Source of the DNA: Lysobacter oculi
GTDB taxonomy: Bacteria; Pseudomonadota; Gammaproteobacteria; Xanthomonadales; Xanthomonadaceae
Length of the DNA: 64,000 bases
Direction: 5' to 3'
Assembly: GCF_003293695.1 (NCBI RefSeq)
Contig: NZ_CP029556.1
Span: 1,684,001 to 1,748,000, forward strand
The position numbers were made by a program, and so were the translations under genes. The notes below the pieces were generated by a model that had not been told where the DNA came from, did no database searches, and saw only the letters and a program-made list of their open reading frames with translations. Shown here piece by piece: positions 22,376-32,321 of the stretch (position 1 is the stretch's first letter; each line of letters begins with the position of its first letter).

Positions 22376-22430
22376 CTCCCTCGGTCGGGGCTTCCTGCCC
22401 CGACTCGGGCGCGCGCCATCCGTGGCGCGC
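22376..22430 (+). repeat. 55-bp dispersed two-hairpin repeat, copy 1
   Basis: Two adjacent perfect hairpins lie in the ettA-pyrF gap. The first is GTCGGGGC-TTCCT-GCCCCGAC (22384-22404) and the second is GCGCGCCA-TCCG-TGGCGCGC (22411-22430). A second copy on the other strand at 39509-39563 matches at 47 of 55 positions by eye. The changes in the stems are mostly compensatory. This resembles a REP/BIME-type element; it may also terminate ettA. Confidence 0.8.
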
Positions 22431-22469
22431 TGGTCCGCGACACAGCCGATATCCGCCTGGAGAGTTCGA

Positions 22470-23300
22470 ATGCGCTTCGTAGACAAACTCCGCCACCGCT
22501 GGCACGCCGCCGATACCCTGCTTTGCGTCGGCCTGGATCCCGACCCGGCCAGGTTCCCCGACGCCTTCGTCGACGACCCGGACGCGCTGTTCAATTTCTG
22601 CGCACGCATCGCCGACGCGACCGCGGAATTCGCCTGCGCCTTCAAGCCGCAGATCGCCTACTTCGCCGCGCACAACACCGGCGAGGCGCAGCTGCAACGC
22701 CTCATCGCGCACATCAACGCGAACCACCCCGACATCCCGGTGGTGCTCGACAGCAAGCGCGGCGACATCGGCAGCACGGCCGCGCAGTACGCGGTGGAGG
22801 CCTTCGACCGCCTCGGCGCGGATGCGGTCACGCTCAACCCCTACATGGGCTTCGATTCCGCCGAGCCCTTCCTGCAGCGCAACGAGCGCGGCTCGATCTT
22901 CCTCTGCCACACCAGCAATCCCGGTGCTCGGGATTTCCAGGAACTGACCGTGTTCGATGAAAGCGGCGCTGGCGCACCGCTCTACCAGCACGTCGCCCGC
23001 ACCATCGCCGACAAGTGGAATGGTGATGGCAACTGCGCGCTGGTGGTCGGCGCGACCTTCCCGGAAGAACTGAAGGTGATCCGCGGCATCGTCGGCGAGA
23101 TGCCGTTGCTGATTCCGGGCGTCGGCGCACAGGGTGGCGATGTCGAGGCGGTGGTGACCAACGGCAAGACCGCCGATGGCACCGGCCTGATGATCAATTC
23201 CTCGCGCGGGATCCTTTACGCATCATCCGGCGAAGGCTTCGCGGAAGCCGCGGCGGATGCGGCGCGCGAACTGCGGGATCGGATCAACCGCTGGCGTTGA
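22470..23300 (+). CDS. pyrF: Orotidine-5'-phosphate decarboxylase (PyrF type 2)
   Basis: PyrF decarboxylates OMP to UMP, the last step of de novo pyrimidine synthesis. The 276-residue TIM-barrel protein is of the longer type-2 subfamily. It has [13 protein letters not shown], the catalytic [17 protein letters not shown] block (about 93-109), [13 protein letters not shown] and [14 protein letters not shown]. The ATG at 22470 follows a GGAGA ribosome binding site; in-frame upstream codons run into the repeat. It is monocistronic and convergent with the DUF3667 gene. Confidence 0.96.
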   Translation: MRFVDKLRHRWHAADTLLCVGLDPDPARFPDAFVDDPDALFNFCARIADATAEFACAFKPQIAYFAAHNTGEAQLQRLIAHINANHPDIPVVLDSKRGDIGSTAAQYAVEAFDRLGADAVTLNPYMGFDSAEPFLQRNERGSIFLCHTSNPGARDFQELTVFDESGAGAPLYQHVARTIADKWNGDGNCALVVGATFPEELKVIRGIVGEMPLLIPGVGAQGGDVEAVVTNGKTADGTGLMINSSRGILYASSGEGFAEAAADAARELRDRINRWR

Positions 23301-23328
23301 AGGCGGCGACGGGCCGCCTTCCCCAAGA

Positions 23329-24114
23329 TCATCCCTGCGTCACGGCCACATAGGCAGCGGCCGCCAGATCTGTGAGCACGCCTGACACCAGGCCGAACAG
23401 CACGAAAGCTAGCAGCGCCCTCAACGCGGACTTCCAGCGCGGGTAGCCGTTGAACAACTGCACCAGGCTGAAAATGTTCCAGACCACGGCCACCAGCAAG
23501 GCCAGGCTGGTCGCGTACTGGAAGCCGCGCTGGAAGGGAATCGACAGCCCCCAGATCACGAAGGTCTGGGCGGTCAGGAACGCCGAGATGACCAGCCACT
23601 CCGGGTAGTTGAGGTGGCGGAAGCGCCGGAACGCCCATTTGAACATCAACGCCTCGAGCGGCAGCAACAACACTGTGTAGACGGCGAAGTGATGGTTCAT
23701 CCATGACGCCGTGGTCTGCTTGATCGCCAGCGTCCGCGCGTCCAGGGGACCCTGGTCGAGCGCAGCCGCCATGCCCGCGGCAAGCGCGCCATCCATGACC
23801 CCGGCATTGAGCAGCATCTTGGTCGCAAGGACCACCACCGCCGCCAGCATCATGATCAGCAACAGCGGCTTGACGTGGTTCGCCCGCCGCCCTTCCAGGT
23901 AATCGCGGATCAGATGTCCCGGCCGCAGCATCAGGTTCTTGAGCGTGTAGAGGATGCCGCGGTCCATGTGCAGCACGCTGTGCTCAAGCTCATGGCCAAG
24001 GAAGTGCCAGTCGATGCGATGCGCGGGCGTGGGTTGCCCGCAGTCCGGACAGAATTTCTGCGCGGGCACATCGATGGTGCGCCCGCAGTTGGCGCAGTGG
24101 TTCGCGTCGAGCAT
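23329..24114 (-). CDS. DUF3667 domain membrane protein with N-terminal zinc ribbon
   Basis: The function is unknown. The 261-residue protein starts with a zinc ribbon, CANCG...CPDCG (two CxxC pairs in the first 30 residues). An amphipathic segment HELEHSVLHMDRGILYTLKN follows, then the motif RPGHLIRDYLEGRR typical of DUF3667, and four to five membrane helices. The ATG at 24114 is preceded by AGGGG at good spacing; the ATG at 24123 or TTG at 24135 are possible alternatives. It faces pyrF convergently with a 28-bp gap. Confidence 0.75.
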   Translation of the reverse strand: MLDANHCANCGRTIDVPAQKFCPDCGQPTPAHRIDWHFLGHELEHSVLHMDRGILYTLKNLMLRPGHLIRDYLEGRRANHVKPLLLIMMLAAVVVLATKMLLNAGVMDGALAAGMAAALDQGPLDARTLAIKQTTASWMNHHFAVYTVLLLPLEALMFKWAFRRFRHLNYPEWLVISAFLTAQTFVIWGLSIPFQRGFQYATSLALLVAVVWNIFSLVQLFNGYPRWKSALRALLAFVLFGLVSGVLTDLAAAAYVAVTQG

Positions 24115-24196
24115 TGATCCCATCCCCTCGGTCAATCCGCTTGACCGGCGCCCGCGATTCTAGCCGTCCCGCATGGCATTGCCTGCGGGCCAAAGG

Positions 24197-25036
24197 TCAT
24201 GGCCGGATGGCCCGCCAGCCCTTGGCCGCCAGCGCGAACGGAAAGCGTGCCCAGATCATCGAAGCCACCGCCGCCTGCGCGATCAAGCCATGGCGTGCGG
24301 CATCGAATTTGCGGAAGTAGCGCCACAGCCCGCGATGCTTGTGCCATTCGACGAAGGCCGGGCGGCTGCGCGACGACACGCCGCGCACGTGCAGCACTTC
24401 GACCGCGTTGGCGATCGCCACGCGCGCGCCGATCTGCCGCACGCGGCGGCACAGGTCCAGGTCCTCGGCATGCAGGCGGTAGCCCTCGTCGAAGCCGCGC
24501 ACGCGGTTGAACAGCACGCGCGGCATCAGCATCAACGCGCCGGATACGGCATCGACTTCCTGCACAGCTTCAGGTGAGCGCGGCACCCACAGGTCGCGTG
24601 CGGCGGCGGAAGTCAGCATCGCCACGAAATCGGGATCGCGACGACGCGCGGCGGGATCGCGCAGACCGTCTTCGCCCACCAGTTCGGCGCCGACCAGCGC
24701 GCTGTCGAGCGACGCAGCCACATCACGCAATCGCGCGAGCGTGTCCGGCTCGACCATCAGGTCCGGGTTGACGAAGGCCAGCCACGGCGCATCGCTGTCG
24801 GCCGCGCCCTGGTTGCAGGCCACAGCGAAACCGGGGTTGTCGGGGTTGGCGAGGAAACGCAGCCGCGCATCGGCCAGCGCATGGCGCTGCACGATCTCCA
24901 TGGTGCCGTCGGTCGAGGCGTTATCGACGACGCGGACCTGCGCCACGCCCTCGCCACCACGCAGCCGCGCGAGGCAGTCGTCGATGGTCTCCGCACTCTG
25001 GTGCGTGACCACCACCACGGCGATATCGCCGCTCAT
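24197..25036 (-). CDS. Family 2 glycosyltransferase
   Basis: This is a predicted GT-A fold inverting glycosyltransferase of 279 residues. Visible are the nucleotide-binding strand VVVVTHQSAETIDDCL, VRVVDNASTDGTMEIV, and the acidic motif FVNPDLMVEPDTL in the DxD position. The catalytic-region LHAEDLDLCRRVRQIG motif is also present, as in rhamnosyltransferase-like enzymes. The C-terminus has a hydrophobic/basic stretch suggestive of membrane contact. The start ATG overlaps the preceding gene (25033-25872) as ATGA. Acceptor and sugar donor cannot be inferred. Confidence 0.85.
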   Translation of the reverse strand: MSGDIAVVVVTHQSAETIDDCLARLRGGEGVAQVRVVDNASTDGTMEIVQRHALADARLRFLANPDNPGFAVACNQGAADSDAPWLAFVNPDLMVEPDTLARLRDVAASLDSALVGAELVGEDGLRDPAARRRDPDFVAMLTSAAARDLWVPRSPEAVQEVDAVSGALMLMPRVLFNRVRGFDEGYRLHAEDLDLCRRVRQIGARVAIANAVEVLHVRGVSSRSRPAFVEWHKHRGLWRYFRKFDAARHGLIAQAAVASMIWARFPFALAAKGWRAIRP

Positions 25037-25872
25037 CCGAACAGGTCGTCCTGCGGGGAGTCGTCCGCGTTGGCGTCGTACAGCTGCTGCAGCTGCGCGC
25101 GCGTGGCGTGCAGCGGGTCTTCCATCAGGAAGTTCGCCAACCTCGGGCGATAGCCGGGCCAGCGCACCGCCAGCACGTCGAGGTCGCCGTCGCCATGCCA
25201 GGGCTCGCGGTCGCGGGCGACGAAGGCGTTCTCGCACAACGCGTTGCGCCAGCCCATCGCCGACAGCCGCAGCGAATAATCGGCCAGCGCCGCCGACCAG
25301 CTTTCGAAACTCTCGCCGTCCAGCCGGCCGGTGCGTTGGCGCGGGGTGCCTCGCAGCAGCACGGCGTGGGTGCCGGCGGTCGGCAGTTCGTGATGCAGCG
25401 GCGGCATCGCGGCGCAGGCACGGGCGATGCGACGCGGTTCGGCGGGCTCGGCCTGCACTTCACCGATGCGCGGCCAGGCCACGCATTCGCCGGCATTGCT
25501 CCAGGGCGTGGCGGTGCCGATGGTCGGATCCCGATGCAGGCAGGCCACCATCTGGCCCAGCCAGCCGGGCGCGGGCCGCACATCGGGCGCGAGCACGGCC
25601 ATGTCCAGGTCACCGCAGGCGGCGACGCCTTCGGACAGATGCGCCGCTTCGCCGATCGGCCGCTGGCGGCGCGTGTATTCGGCCTGCAGCCGCGTGCTCT
25701 CCAGCCAGCGTTCGATGATGGCGATGCCGCGCGGCCCGGCCTGCGCGTCATCGAGCAACCAGACCCGGGTACCGGCCGGCGTGCCTCGATCGAGCGCGGC
25801 CAGGCAGGCGTCGAGCGCCGCGTCGTCGGTGCCGATGGGCAGCAGGACGATGGGTAATGCGGCTTCAGTCAT
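25033..25872 (-). CDS. Glycosyltransferase-like protein (divergent GT2)
   Basis: This 279-residue protein has a GT-A-like layout: IVLLPIGTDDAALDACLAAL, VWLLDDAQAGPRGIAIIERW, a segment VLAPDVRPAPGWLGQMVA where GT2 enzymes carry their metal motif, and TIGTATPWSNAGEC. It may be a glycosyltransferase with a weakened metal site or a catalytically poor partner of the next gene, to which it is translationally coupled (ATGA). It lies 113 bp downstream of purL on the same strand. Confidence 0.6.
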   Translation of the reverse strand: MTEAALPIVLLPIGTDDAALDACLAALDRGTPAGTRVWLLDDAQAGPRGIAIIERWLESTRLQAEYTRRQRPIGEAAHLSEGVAACGDLDMAVLAPDVRPAPGWLGQMVACLHRDPTIGTATPWSNAGECVAWPRIGEVQAEPAEPRRIARACAAMPPLHHELPTAGTHAVLLRGTPRQRTGRLDGESFESWSAALADYSLRLSAMGWRNALCENAFVARDREPWHGDGDLDVLAVRWPGYRPRLANFLMEDPLHATRAQLQQLYDANADDSPQDDLFG

Positions 25873-25940
25873 GCCAGGCGCGTCGAGGGAGGTGCCGCCA
25901 CTTTAGCTGGCCCGCCCGCGGCTGACGCGATGGGCGACCT

Positions 25941-25969
25941 GCGATGCCCGCGACCTGCACGGGCATCGC
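25941..25969. terminator. Strong hairpin downstream of purL
   Basis: A perfect 10-bp stem GCGATGCCCG/CGGGCATCGC (25941-25950 with 25960-25969) with a 9-nt loop stands 17 bp past the purL stop. There is no T-run on either side, so it is more likely an RNA-protecting or Rho-assisted structure than an intrinsic terminator. Confidence 0.5.
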
Positions 25970-25985
25970 CATGAACCACGCGGCC

Positions 25986-28900
25986 TCACCCCACCCAGGC
26001 GCGCGCGTTCTGGAACAGCCGCGACCACGGCGAGGCATCGCCCCATTCCGCCGGATGCCAGCTGAAGTTGGCGGCGGCGAGCGTGCGTTCGGGATGCGGC
26101 ATCAGGATGGTCACGCGGCCATCGTCGCTGGCCACGCCGGCGATGCCCTCGGGCGAACCGTTGGGATTGGCGGGATAGGCGCTGGCGATGCGGCCTTCGC
26201 CATCGACATAACGCGCGGCGACCGCGACCGAGGCCTGGTCGACGGCATTGGCGAAACGCATCCGGCCTTCGCCATGCGCCACCACCACCGGGATCCGCGA
26301 ACCGCCCATGCCGCGCAGCAGGATCGAAGGCGATTCGCCCACTTCCACCTGCGCCAGGCGCGCTTCGTACTGCTCGCTGGCATTGCGCAGCAGCTCCGGC
26401 CAGTGCGCCGCGCCGGGGATGATGCCCTTCAGCTGCGAAAGCATCTGGCAGCCGTTGCAGACGCCGAGCGTGAACGTGTCCCCACGCCCGAAGAACGCTT
26501 CGAACTGCGTGCGCAGCGCCGGGCGTTCAAGGATCGACGTCGCCCAGCCGCGACCCGCGCCCAGCACGTCGCCATAGCTGAAGCCACCGCAGGCCGCGAG
26601 GCCGGTGAAGTCGTCCAGCTGCGTGCGGCCTTCGATGAGGTCGCTCATGTGCACGTCGAAGGCATCGAAGCCGGCACGCATGAAGGCCGCCGCCATTTCC
26701 ACCTGGCCGTTGACGCCCTGCTCGCGCAGGATCGCGATCTTCGGGCGGACACCGGTGGCGATGTAGGGCGCGGCGATGTCCTCGGCCGGTTCGAAGGCGA
26801 GCTTCGGCGCCAGGCCCTTGGCTTCGAAATCGCGCGCGGCCTCGTGTTCCTCGTCGGCCGACTGCGGGTTGTCGCGCAGGCGCTGCATGGCATGGGTCAC
26901 CGACCACCACGCATCGAACAATGCCTGCCAATGCCACTCCGCCAGCACCTCGCCGCCATCCAGCACGCGGATGTCGTCGGAGCGCGTCGGTCGCGCGATG
27001 CGTTGCGCGCATTCGATCAGGCCGTGTTCGGCGACGAGGTCGGCGAATTCCGCGCGGTCCTCGCCACGGATCTGCACGACCGCGCCGAGTTCCTCGTTGA
27101 ACAGCACTTCGAAGACGTCGTTGTCGTGGTTGTCGGCCCAGCCGTCGAGCGCGATGTCCAGGCCCATGTGCGAGGCGAAGGCCATCTCGGCCAGCGTGGC
27201 GAAAACGCCGCCATCGGAACGGTCGTGGTACGCCAGCAGCAGGCCGGCCTCGCGCGCGTCGCGGATCAGTTCGAAGAAGCCGCGCAGGCGCTGCGGGTCC
27301 TCGATGTCCGGCGATTCACCGGCAAACGTGGCGTAGCACTGCGCCAGGATCGAGCCGCCCATGCGGCGCGCACCGGCCCCCAGGCCGATCAGCCACAGCT
27401 CGGTGTCGTCCTCGCGCGACAGCAGGGGCGTCAACTGCTGGCGCACATCGACCACCGGCGCGAACGCGGTGACGATCAGCGACACCGGCGAGACCGATTT
27501 CTCGGTGACGCCATCGGCCTGCCACTGCGCCTGCATCGACAGCGAATCCTTGCCGACCGGAATCGACAGGTCGAGTGCCGGGCACAGTTCCATGCCGATC
27601 GCTTCCACCGCGTCGAACAGCTTGGCGTCCTCGCCCTCGTGGCCGGCGGCGGCCATCCAGTTGGCGGACAGCTTGATGCGGTCCAGCGATTCCACCGGCG
27701 CGGCGCACAGGTTGGTGATCGCCTCGCCCACCGCCATGCGCGCGGAGGCGGCGGCGTCGATCAGCGCCAGCGGCGTGCGTTCGCCGATCGCCATCGCCTC
27801 GCCGGTGAAACCTTCGTAACCCGCGAGCGTGATCGCGCAATCGGCCACCGGCATCTGCCACGGGCCGACCATCTGGTCGCGCGCGGTCAGGCCGCCGACG
27901 CTGCGGTCACCGATGGTGATGAGGAAGTTCTTGGCGGCGACGGTGGGGTGCGCCATCACCCGCAGGCCGGCGTCGTGCAGTTCGACCGTCGCGGTGTCGA
28001 GCTCGGGCCAGCGGCTGGCCGCCGGATGCGCGGTATCGCGATGCATCTTCGGCGCCTTGCCGAACAGCACGTCCATCGGCAGGTCGATGGCGGCATCGCG
28101 GACCATGCCGGCGGCCTTCGCTTCCGGCGTGGCGCCGTAGCCGACCAGCAGGTGTTCCTCGGCCGTGGCGAAGCCGACGACGGCAAACGGGCAACGCTCG
28201 CGCGCGCAGATCGCGGCGAATTCGTCGATGCGGTCGGCGGCGATGCCGAGCACGTAGCGCTCCTGCGATTCGTTGCACCAGAGCTGCATCGGCGACAGCG
28301 ACGGATCGTCGCTCGGCACCTTGTCCAGGTCGATCACGCCGCCCACGCCGGAGTCATGCAGCAGCTCGGGGATCGCGTTCGACAGGCCACCGGCGCCGAC
28401 ATCGTGCACGCTGCGGATCGGGTTGCGCCCGGCCAGCGCGACGCAGGCATCGATCACTTCCTGCGCGCGGCGCTCCATCTCCGGGTTGTCGCGCTGGACG
28501 CTGGCGAAGTCGAGGTCCTCGGCGCTGTCGCCGGACGCCACCGAACTCGCCGCGCCGCCGCCGAGGCCGATCAGCATGGCCGGGCCGCCGAGCACGATCA
28601 CCGCGTCGCCCGGGGCCAGCCGCCGCTTCTCCACCAGCGGCTGGTCGATGGCGCCAAGGCCGCCGGCCAGCATGATCGGCTTGTCGTAGGCGCGGACCAG
28701 GTGCGCGGCTTCCGGCACTTCGAAGCTGCGGAAATAGCCGGTCAGGTTGGGCCGGCCGAATTCGTTGTTGAACGCGGCGGCGCCGATCGGTCCTTCGATC
28801 ATGATCTCGAAGGCCGAGGCCATGCGCGGGTTGAGCGGGCGCGGCTGCTCCCACGGCTGCGGCAGCGTGGGGATGCGCAGGTGCGAGACCGAGAAACCGG

Positions 28901-29876
28901 CCAGGCCGGCCTTCGGCTTGCCGCCGCGACCGGTCGCGCCTTCGTCGCGGATCTCGCCACCGGCGCCGGTGGACGCGCCCGGGAACGGCGAGATGGCGGT
29001 CGGGTGGTTGTGCGTCTCCACCTTGATCGCGAACGCGGAGTCCGACGGCGGCTGCAGCACGAATTCGCTGGCGGCGCCTTCGGGGCGCAGGCGGCGGCTC
29101 GGGTAGCCGGCCACCACCGCCGCGTTGTCGCTGTACGCCGAGAGCGTGTGTTCGGGCGTCTTCGCGTGGGTGTTCTTGATCATCCGGAACAGCGAGCGGT
29201 CTTGTTCCACGCCGTCGATGGTCCAGTCGGCGTTGAAGATCTTGTGCCGGCAGTGCTCGGAATTGGCCTGCGCGAACATCATCAGCTCGACGTCGTGCGG
29301 GTCGCGACCCAGCTCGGCGTAGCGCTGCTGCAGGTAGTCGATCTCGTCATCGGCCAGCGCCAGGCCCAGCCGCTTGTTGGCTTCGGCCAGCGTGTCCAGC
29401 GGGACGATGCCGAGCGCACCGCGTTCCGGCGCGGCGAACAGCTGGCCGGCGCTTTCGGCATCGTCCAGCAGCGATTGGGTCATCGGGTCGTGCAGCAGGC
29501 GGGCGAGGTCGCGCCGGGTGGCGGCATCGGCCGGCCAGCCTTCGACATCCAACCTCAGCCCGCGCTCGACGCGCGCCACCGGCAGCCCGGCCCCGCGCAG
29601 CAGTTCACCGGCCTTGCTCGCCCATGGCGAGATGGTGCCGAGCCGCGGTGAAACGAACTTCGACACCGCGCCTTCCGCCCGCGCCGCCGATGCCGTGCAG
29701 GCCTGCAGGATGCGGCCCAGCGTGGCGAGGTCGGGCGTGCCACCCGGCTGCGGCTGCACCCAGTAGGTGTACCAGCTGTCCAGGAGGCGGATGTCGGGAT
29801 GGACGGCGCGAAGGCGGGCTTCAAGCCGCTCGCGGCGGAACGGCGACAGGGCAGTCTGCCCCTCGAGCACGATCAT
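25986..29876 (-). CDS. purL: Phosphoribosylformylglycinamidine synthase (single-chain PurL)
   Basis: This large-type FGAM synthase converts FGAR and glutamine to FGAM in purine synthesis. The 1296-residue protein fuses an N-terminal domain, two PurM-like synthetase halves ([20 protein letters not shown] at about 300; the [20 protein letters not shown] region) and a C-terminal glutaminase. In the last, the nucleophile lies in [14 protein letters not shown] and the His/Glu lie in MPHPERTL. Length is as in E. coli. Confidence 0.98.
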   Translation of the reverse strand: MIVLEGQTALSPFRRERLEARLRAVHPDIRLLDSWYTYWVQPQPGGTPDLATLGRILQACTASAARAEGAVSKFVSPRLGTISPWASKAGELLRGAGLPVARVERGLRLDVEGWPADAATRRDLARLLHDPMTQSLLDDAESAGQLFAAPERGALGIVPLDTLAEANKRLGLALADDEIDYLQQRYAELGRDPHDVELMMFAQANSEHCRHKIFNADWTIDGVEQDRSLFRMIKNTHAKTPEHTLSAYSDNAAVVAGYPSRRLRPEGAASEFVLQPPSDSAFAIKVETHNHPTAISPFPGASTGAGGEIRDEGATGRGGKPKAGLAGFSVSHLRIPTLPQPWEQPRPLNPRMASAFEIMIEGPIGAAAFNNEFGRPNLTGYFRSFEVPEAAHLVRAYDKPIMLAGGLGAIDQPLVEKRRLAPGDAVIVLGGPAMLIGLGGGAASSVASGDSAEDLDFASVQRDNPEMERRAQEVIDACVALAGRNPIRSVHDVGAGGLSNAIPELLHDSGVGGVIDLDKVPSDDPSLSPMQLWCNESQERYVLGIAADRIDEFAAICARERCPFAVVGFATAEEHLLVGYGATPEAKAAGMVRDAAIDLPMDVLFGKAPKMHRDTAHPAASRWPELDTATVELHDAGLRVMAHPTVAAKNFLITIGDRSVGGLTARDQMVGPWQMPVADCAITLAGYEGFTGEAMAIGERTPLALIDAAASARMAVGEAITNLCAAPVESLDRIKLSANWMAAAGHEGEDAKLFDAVEAIGMELCPALDLSIPVGKDSLSMQAQWQADGVTEKSVSPVSLIVTAFAPVVDVRQQLTPLLSREDDTELWLIGLGAGARRMGGSILAQCYATFAGESPDIEDPQRLRGFFELIRDAREAGLLLAYHDRSDGGVFATLAEMAFASHMGLDIALDGWADNHDNDVFEVLFNEELGAVVQIRGEDRAEFADLVAEHGLIECAQRIARPTRSDDIRVLDGGEVLAEWHWQALFDAWWSVTHAMQRLRDNPQSADEEHEAARDFEAKGLAPKLAFEPAEDIAAPYIATGVRPKIAILREQGVNGQVEMAAAFMRAGFDAFDVHMSDLIEGRTQLDDFTGLAACGGFSYGDVLGAGRGWATSILERPALRTQFEAFFGRGDTFTLGVCNGCQMLSQLKGIIPGAAHWPELLRNASEQYEARLAQVEVGESPSILLRGMGGSRIPVVVAHGEGRMRFANAVDQASVAVAARYVDGEGRIASAYPANPNGSPEGIAGVASDDGRVTILMPHPERTLAAANFSWHPAEWGDASPWSRLFQNARAWVG

Positions 29877-29907
29877 GTGCGGGAAACCGTGGGTGAACGG
29901 GCCGGCT

Positions 29908-29913
29908 ATTGTA
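29908..29913 (-). promoter_or_regulatory. -10 element for purL
   Basis: TACAAT on the minus strand (5 of 6) lies 31 bp before the purL ATG, directly after the hairpin at 29915-29939. No good -35 is visible at normal spacing. Confidence 0.4.
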
Positions 29914-29914
29914 G

Positions 29915-29939
29915 CGAAGCCGGCACGGGGCCGGCTTCG
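29915..29939. terminator. Hairpin between dsbC and purL
   Basis: A perfect 9-bp stem CGAAGCCGG/CCGGCTTCG with a 7-nt loop lies 18 bp after the dsbC stop and overlaps the purL promoter. It has no T-run downstream. It probably marks the dsbC transcript end. Confidence 0.5.
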
Positions 29940-29957
29940 GGGTGGGGCTGGCGCGGC

Positions 29958-30764
29958 TTACTTGGCCGCGGCGTTCTGGTCCAGCCAGCGACGCAGCTCC
30001 GCCGGCGGCAGGTAGCCGGGCGGCGACAGGCCGTTTTCCGCGATGATCAGCGGGGTGCCGGCCAGGCCGGCGCGGCGGCCGATGTCGTACTGGCGCATCA
30101 CCGGGCTGGTGCAGCGCGCGGCCTGCGGGGACTTGCCGTTCTTGGCGTCGGTCAGCGCCTTGCGGCGGTCGTTGGAACACCAGACCGCTTCCATCTTGGC
30201 GAAGTCCTCGCTGCCCGGGCCCATGCGCGGGAAGGCCAGGTATTCCACCGCGATGCCCTGCCGGTTGTATTCGGCGATGTCGCTGTGCAGCTTGCGGCAG
30301 TAGCCACATTCCACGTCGGTGAAGACGCTGACGGTGTACTTGGGGTTGGCCGGCGCGAAGACGATGCGGTCCGACTTCGGCACCTGCGCCAGCAGGTCCT
30401 TGCGCACGCTGGCCAACGCCTGCTGGGCCAGGTCGCGCTTGGTCTGCATGTCCATCAGCGCGCCCTGCATCAGGTAGCGGCCGTCCTCGGAGACATAGAC
30501 CACCTGCCCGCCGACGACCACCTCGCGGAAGCCCGGCAGAGGCGCCGGCCCGACCTTGTCGATCTGCACCTGGCTGTTGAGCTTGCGGATGGCGGCGATG
30601 GCATTGGCATCGGCGCTGCCGGCGGCGACCTTCGGCTCCATCGGCCCGGTCACGGCGGGCGGCGCGGCCTGCGCGGCGGCCTTGTCGGCGGCCGGGGCCT
30701 GGCCCTGCGCACAGGCGACCAGGCTCATTCCGCCCAGCACGGCGGTCAACAGGGCTTTCTTCAT
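29958..30764 (-). CDS. dsbC: Thiol:disulfide interchange protein DsbC
   Basis: DsbC is a periplasmic disulfide isomerase: an N-terminal dimerisation domain, then a thioredoxin fold. The 268-residue product has the active site VECGYCRKLH (CxxC) and the cis-Pro loop AGTPLIIAENG near the C-terminus. The signal sequence MKKALLTAVLGGMSLVACAQ contains LVAC, which fits a lipobox, so the protein may be a lipoprotein rather than soluble. An Ala/Pro-rich linker follows. It lies 74 bp after xerD, the classical xerD-dsbC order. Confidence 0.94.
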   Translation of the reverse strand: MKKALLTAVLGGMSLVACAQGQAPAADKAAAQAAPPAVTGPMEPKVAAGSADANAIAAIRKLNSQVQIDKVGPAPLPGFREVVVGGQVVYVSEDGRYLMQGALMDMQTKRDLAQQALASVRKDLLAQVPKSDRIVFAPANPKYTVSVFTDVECGYCRKLHSDIAEYNRQGIAVEYLAFPRMGPGSEDFAKMEAVWCSNDRRKALTDAKNGKSPQAARCTSPVMRQYDIGRRAGLAGTPLIIAENGLSPPGYLPPAELRRWLDQNAAAK

Positions 30765-30838
30765 CAGGTGTCCTCGGCGCATCTCGGGTCGCGGGGAAAA
30801 ACGGGCCGGCATTGTCGCACGCCGGCCTGAATCGCCCC

Positions 30839-31792
30839 TCAGGCGCGCGGGTGGTGCATGGCGTGCAGGCGCTTGAGCTTTTCCTTCGCCACCAGGGTGT
30901 AGATCTGGGTGGTGGAGAGCGAGCTGTGGCCGAGCAGCATCTGCAGCGCGCGCAGGTCGGCGCCATGGTTGAGCAGGTGGGTGGCGAAGCTGTGGCGAAG
31001 CCCGTGCGGGCTGACCTTGGCGACATCGATCCCTGCCGTGGCCGCGTGGCGCTTGACCAGCGACCAGCACTGCTGCCGGGTCACCGGCTTGGCGCCCTCG
31101 CCGACAAACAGTTCGTTGGCCTGCCCGCGCGCGCCGAGCAGGACCGGCCGCGCCGAAGCCAGATAGCGCTCCAGCCAGTGCTGCGCCTCCTCGCCGATCG
31201 GCACCAGCCGCTCCTTGCTGCCCTTGCCGGTCACCCGCAGCACGCCCTGGCGCAGGTTGACGGCGGTCGCCGGCAGGTTTGCCAGTTCGCTCACGCGCAG
31301 GCCGGCGGCGTACATCAGCTCCAGCATCGCGCGGTCGCGCAGGCCATCGGGATGGTCGATGTCGGGCGCGGCCAGCAACGCCTCGACCTGGCTCTCGCTC
31401 AGCGCCTTGGGCAGGCTGCGCGGCAGGCGCGGCGGTTCCAGCAGCGCCGAAGGGTCATCGGCGCGGTGGCGCAGCCGCAGCATCCAGCCATAGAACGCGC
31501 GCAAGGCCGAGAGCAGCCGGGCATTGCTGCGCGGGTGATAGCCCTGCTCGGCGCGCCAGCGCAGGTAGGCGAAGAGATCGGCGCGGTCGGCCACGCGCAG
31601 GGCGCCGTCGCGGTGTTCGCGCCAGCGCGCGAAGCCGGCCAGGTCGCGGCGGTAGCTGTCGAGCGTGGCGCGCGCCAAGCCCTGCTCGGCCCAGATGGCA
31701 TCGAGGAAGGCGTCGATCAGCTGTTCGTCGGCGGCCACCAGCGGCGGCTGGCGTTGCATCTGCTGGCGGCGTTCGGCGGGCGTGCGGGGCAT
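30839..31792 (-). CDS. xerD: Site-specific tyrosine recombinase XerD
   Basis: XerD, with XerC, resolves chromosome dimers at dif under FtsK control. The 317-residue protein has a SAM-like N-terminal core-binding domain (about 20-110) and the catalytic domain. Residues visible are Arg166 ([10 protein letters not shown]), Lys190 in [10 protein letters not shown], His263 and Arg266 in [10 protein letters not shown], His289 (LLGHSS) and Tyr298 (TTQIYTLV). It stands upstream of dsbC as in E. coli and Xanthomonas. XerC was considered, but context and the C-terminal [19 protein letters not shown] favour XerD. Confidence 0.95.
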   Translation of the reverse strand: MPRTPAERRQQMQRQPPLVAADEQLIDAFLDAIWAEQGLARATLDSYRRDLAGFARWREHRDGALRVADRADLFAYLRWRAEQGYHPRSNARLLSALRAFYGWMLRLRHRADDPSALLEPPRLPRSLPKALSESQVEALLAAPDIDHPDGLRDRAMLELMYAAGLRVSELANLPATAVNLRQGVLRVTGKGSKERLVPIGEEAQHWLERYLASARPVLLGARGQANELFVGEGAKPVTRQQCWSLVKRHAATAGIDVAKVSPHGLRHSFATHLLNHGADLRALQMLLGHSSLSTTQIYTLVAKEKLKRLHAMHHPRA

Positions 31793-31837
31793 CGCCCGAC
31801 TTTAGCGCAGGCCCCGCGCGCCGCTATCCTTGCCGCG

Positions 31838-32317
31838 ATGAACCACGCCGGCCCTTCCACCGCGCGGGCCCGGCCACTGGTCGGCTGGCGCCTGCTCTCG
31901 CTGCTCTACGACCTGTTCCCGATGCTCGGCATCTGGTTCGTGGTCGGCATCGTGTCGCTGGCACTGCATCGCGGCGAAGCGATCCGCAGCAACTCGCTGG
32001 CGGGCGCACTGGAACTCCTCGCCCTGCTCGCCGTCACCGGGCTCTACGCCACCGCCAGCTGGCGGCGCGGCGGCCAGACCATCGGCATGAAGCCGTGGCG
32101 GCTGTACGTCGTCACCGGCGTTGCGGGTGAACAGGTGTCGTGGGGGCGGCTGTGGCTGCGCTACGGCGTCGGCATCGTGTCGCTGCTGTGCGCGGGGCTG
32201 GGTTTCTGGTGGGCGTGGCTGGATCGCGCCGGGCTGACCTGGCACGACCGCCTCAGCGGTACGCGGATGATCCGCGAGGTGCCCGCCAAACCTGCGAAGC
32301 AAGCGTCGCGCGGCTGA
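31838..32317 (+). CDS. RDD family membrane protein
   Basis: The 159-residue protein has the RDD-domain layout: the first helix preceded by WRLLSLLYDLFPMLGIW, a second helix (about 59-77), and the GGQTIGMKPWRLYVV motif. A third helix follows, and it ends with the family-typical DRLSGTRMI. Function is unknown; RDD proteins are assigned to transport or to modification of the membrane. It is divergent from xerD and ends 4 bp from the lptG stop. Confidence 0.85.
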   Translation: MNHAGPSTARARPLVGWRLLSLLYDLFPMLGIWFVVGIVSLALHRGEAIRSNSLAGALELLALLAVTGLYATASWRRGGQTIGMKPWRLYVVTGVAGEQVSWGRLWLRYGVGIVSLLCAGLGFWWAWLDRAGLTWHDRLSGTRMIREVPAKPAKQASRG

Positions 32318-32321
32318 CGCA

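Noticed and set aside
25944..29651. A plus-strand open frame of more than 1200 codons opposite purL.
   Set aside because: It is antisense to an intact purL with all motifs. Its translation is His/Gln/Arg-rich low-complexity sequence typical of the reverse frame of a GC-rich gene.
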